64,000 nt of DNA from Pedobacter chinensis (GTDB lineage Bacteria; Bacteroidota; Bacteroidia; Sphingobacteriales; Sphingobacteriaceae), in contig NZ_QPKV01000001.1 of assembly GCF_003339865.1 (NCBI RefSeq), forward strand, positions 124,001 to 188,000, given 5' to 3'. The notes under the pieces were generated by a model, which did no database searches, had not been told where the DNA came from, and worked only from the letters and a program-made list of their open reading frames with translations. This document shows positions 63,278 to 64,000 of the stretch, one piece after another. Position 1 is the first letter of the stretch. Every line of letters begins with the position of its first letter. Position numbers and translations under genes: made by a program.

Positions 63278-64000
63278 ATGAAGATGCTTCAACTGAAATA
63301 TAGAATTTTTGGGTTAACGCTTTTGGTGTTTCTTGCATCACGTTATAGCGAGGCGAAATCTACGAATACCGTTCTGCCGGGAACCGAAGCAATCTTCGCA
63401 AAATCAGATTACTTCAGTTCGCTCAATCCAAGCCTCGCAATGACGACTGTTTCCGGGGCACGGACTAGAACCAGCTTTAATAAAAACTGGAAATTCTTTT
63501 TAGGCGATGAACCAGGGGCTAAATCTCCCGTATACAGTGATTTGAAATGGAGGAGGTTAACCTTGCCGCATGATTGGAGCATCGAGGGGGAATTCGACGA
63601 GAAAAATCCTGCAAAACCTGAGGGTGGTGGTTTGCCAACTGGTATTGGCTGGTACAGGAAAGAATTCACAGCACCTGCTGATTTTCAAAATAGATTAATA
63701 ACCATCGAATTTGATGGCGTTTATAAAAACAGTGAAGTTTGGATTAATGGTCATTATTTAGGCAAACGACCTTATGGTTATAGCTCATTCTCGTACGAGA
63801 TCAGTAAATTTCTAAAACCTGGAAAAAATATTATCGCCGTTAAGGTTGATAATTCGGCACAACCCGATTCACGCTGGTATTCAGGTTCGGGAATCTATAG
63901 AAATGTCTGGTTAACATCAACATCAAAGGTTGCCGTTGCAAAATGGGGCGTTTTTGTCACAGCTGATGCTTCGGGTAAAGTTGATATTCAGACACAAATT
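63278..64000 (+). CDS. GH2 beta-glycosidase, 5' part only (runs off right edge)
   Basis: 241 codons are visible. After a signal peptide (about 1-26, YRIFGLTLLVFLASRYSEAK) comes a stretch of about 25 residues encoded by a REP1 element, and then the GH2 sugar-binding domain: LPHDWSIEGEFD, GGGLPTGIGWYRKEF, VYKNSEVWINGHYLGKRPYG and SRWYSGSGIYRNVWL. This is the pattern of large DUF4982-containing GH2 beta-galactosidases or glucuronidases. It follows the propeller gene after one base. Catalytic residues lie outside the window. Confidence 0.88.
   Translation, partial: MKMLQLKYRIFGLTLLVFLASRYSEAKSTNTVLPGTEAIFAKSDYFSSLNPSLAMTTVSGARTRTSFNKNWKFFLGDEPGAKSPVYSDLKWRRLTLPHDWSIEGEFDEKNPAKPEGGGLPTGIGWYRKEFTAPADFQNRLITIEFDGVYKNSEVWINGHYLGKRPYGYSSFSYEISKFLKPGKNIIAVKVDNSAQPDSRWYSGSGIYRNVWLTSTSKVAVAKWGVFVTADASGKVDIQTQI
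63370..63445 (+). repeat. REP1 element inside the terminal GH2 gene
   Basis: A weakened left arm (CGTTCTGCCGGGAACCGAAG with CAATC) and an intact right arm (CTCGCAATGACG) flank internal GCAATC/GATTAC segments. It is read as VLPGTEAIFAKSDYFSS and then LNPSLAMTT, between signal peptide and first domain, without a stop. Confidence 0.78.

Noticed and set aside
37619..63445. Insertion sequence or transposon
   Set aside because: No transposase frame, target-site duplication or long terminal repeats were found. The elements are non-coding palindromes.

Overview
The window is AT-rich DNA from a Bacteroidota genome, most likely a Pedobacter-type soil member of the Sphingobacteriaceae. The evidence is a SusC/SusD pair, Bacteroidota-style lipoproteins and signal peptides ending in AQ, and dense families of palindromic intergenic repeats. 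It is almost wholly one large carbohydrate-utilization region aimed at a plant pectin. The enzyme set best fits a rhamnogalacturonan, with several members (GH140 apiosidase-like, GH95, GH78, GH28, PL1) recalling rhamnogalacturonan-II loci. No housekeeping genes, RNA genes, transposases or CRISPR arrays were seen.

Layout. Position 1-46 holds the start of a leftward SDR dehydrogenase gene. 377-13335 is a tightly packed rightward run of secreted glycosidases: a TIM-barrel GH with a GH20/GH67-like N-domain, an alpha/alpha-barrel GH, GH28, GH95 and GH2. 13434-19551 holds sugar-acid and sugar handling: an SSS symporter, a DapA-type aldolase, a divergent AraC regulator, a fucose-isomerase-like protein and a DUF3826 protein. 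20037-26081 is the outer-membrane uptake unit (SusC, SusD, third lipoprotein), ending in a terminator. 26455-52230 is a second long run: two tandem PL1 lyases, a beta-helix/DUF6298-like protein, GH140, GH43, two sialidase-fold proteins, two esterases, GH2, GH78, a second DUF3826, an exported isomerase-like TIM barrel, and a beta-helix protein fused to an L-rhamnose-mutarotase-like domain. 53181-64000 has a Gfo/Idh/MocA oxidoreductase, a second SSS symporter, two GH78 proteins, a leftward IclR regulator, a five-bladed propeller glycosidase and a GH2 gene cut by the right edge.

Working model (inference): surface PL1/GH28 cut the backbone, SusCD imports oligosaccharides, periplasmic GH78/GH95/GH2/GH43/GH140 and the esterases strip side chains, the two symporters import monosaccharides, and the isomerase, aldolase and dehydrogenases feed central metabolism. 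AraC and IclR are the only regulators visible. A 45/50-identical module precedes both the susC operon and the PL1 operon.

The most unusual content is repeat DNA. One palindromic family (REP1) sits at many gene junctions. Where neighbouring genes abut or overlap, it lies inside reading frames, adding residues between a coupled start codon and the signal peptide, after the signal peptide, or at the C-terminus. A different palindromic unit, present as six 120/123-bp copies, adds 243 codons ahead of the signal peptide of a GH2 enzyme without breaking the frame. A five-copy array of a third kind (187-190 bp) ends exactly at an oxidoreductase gene and repeats that gene's first 13 bases in its units.
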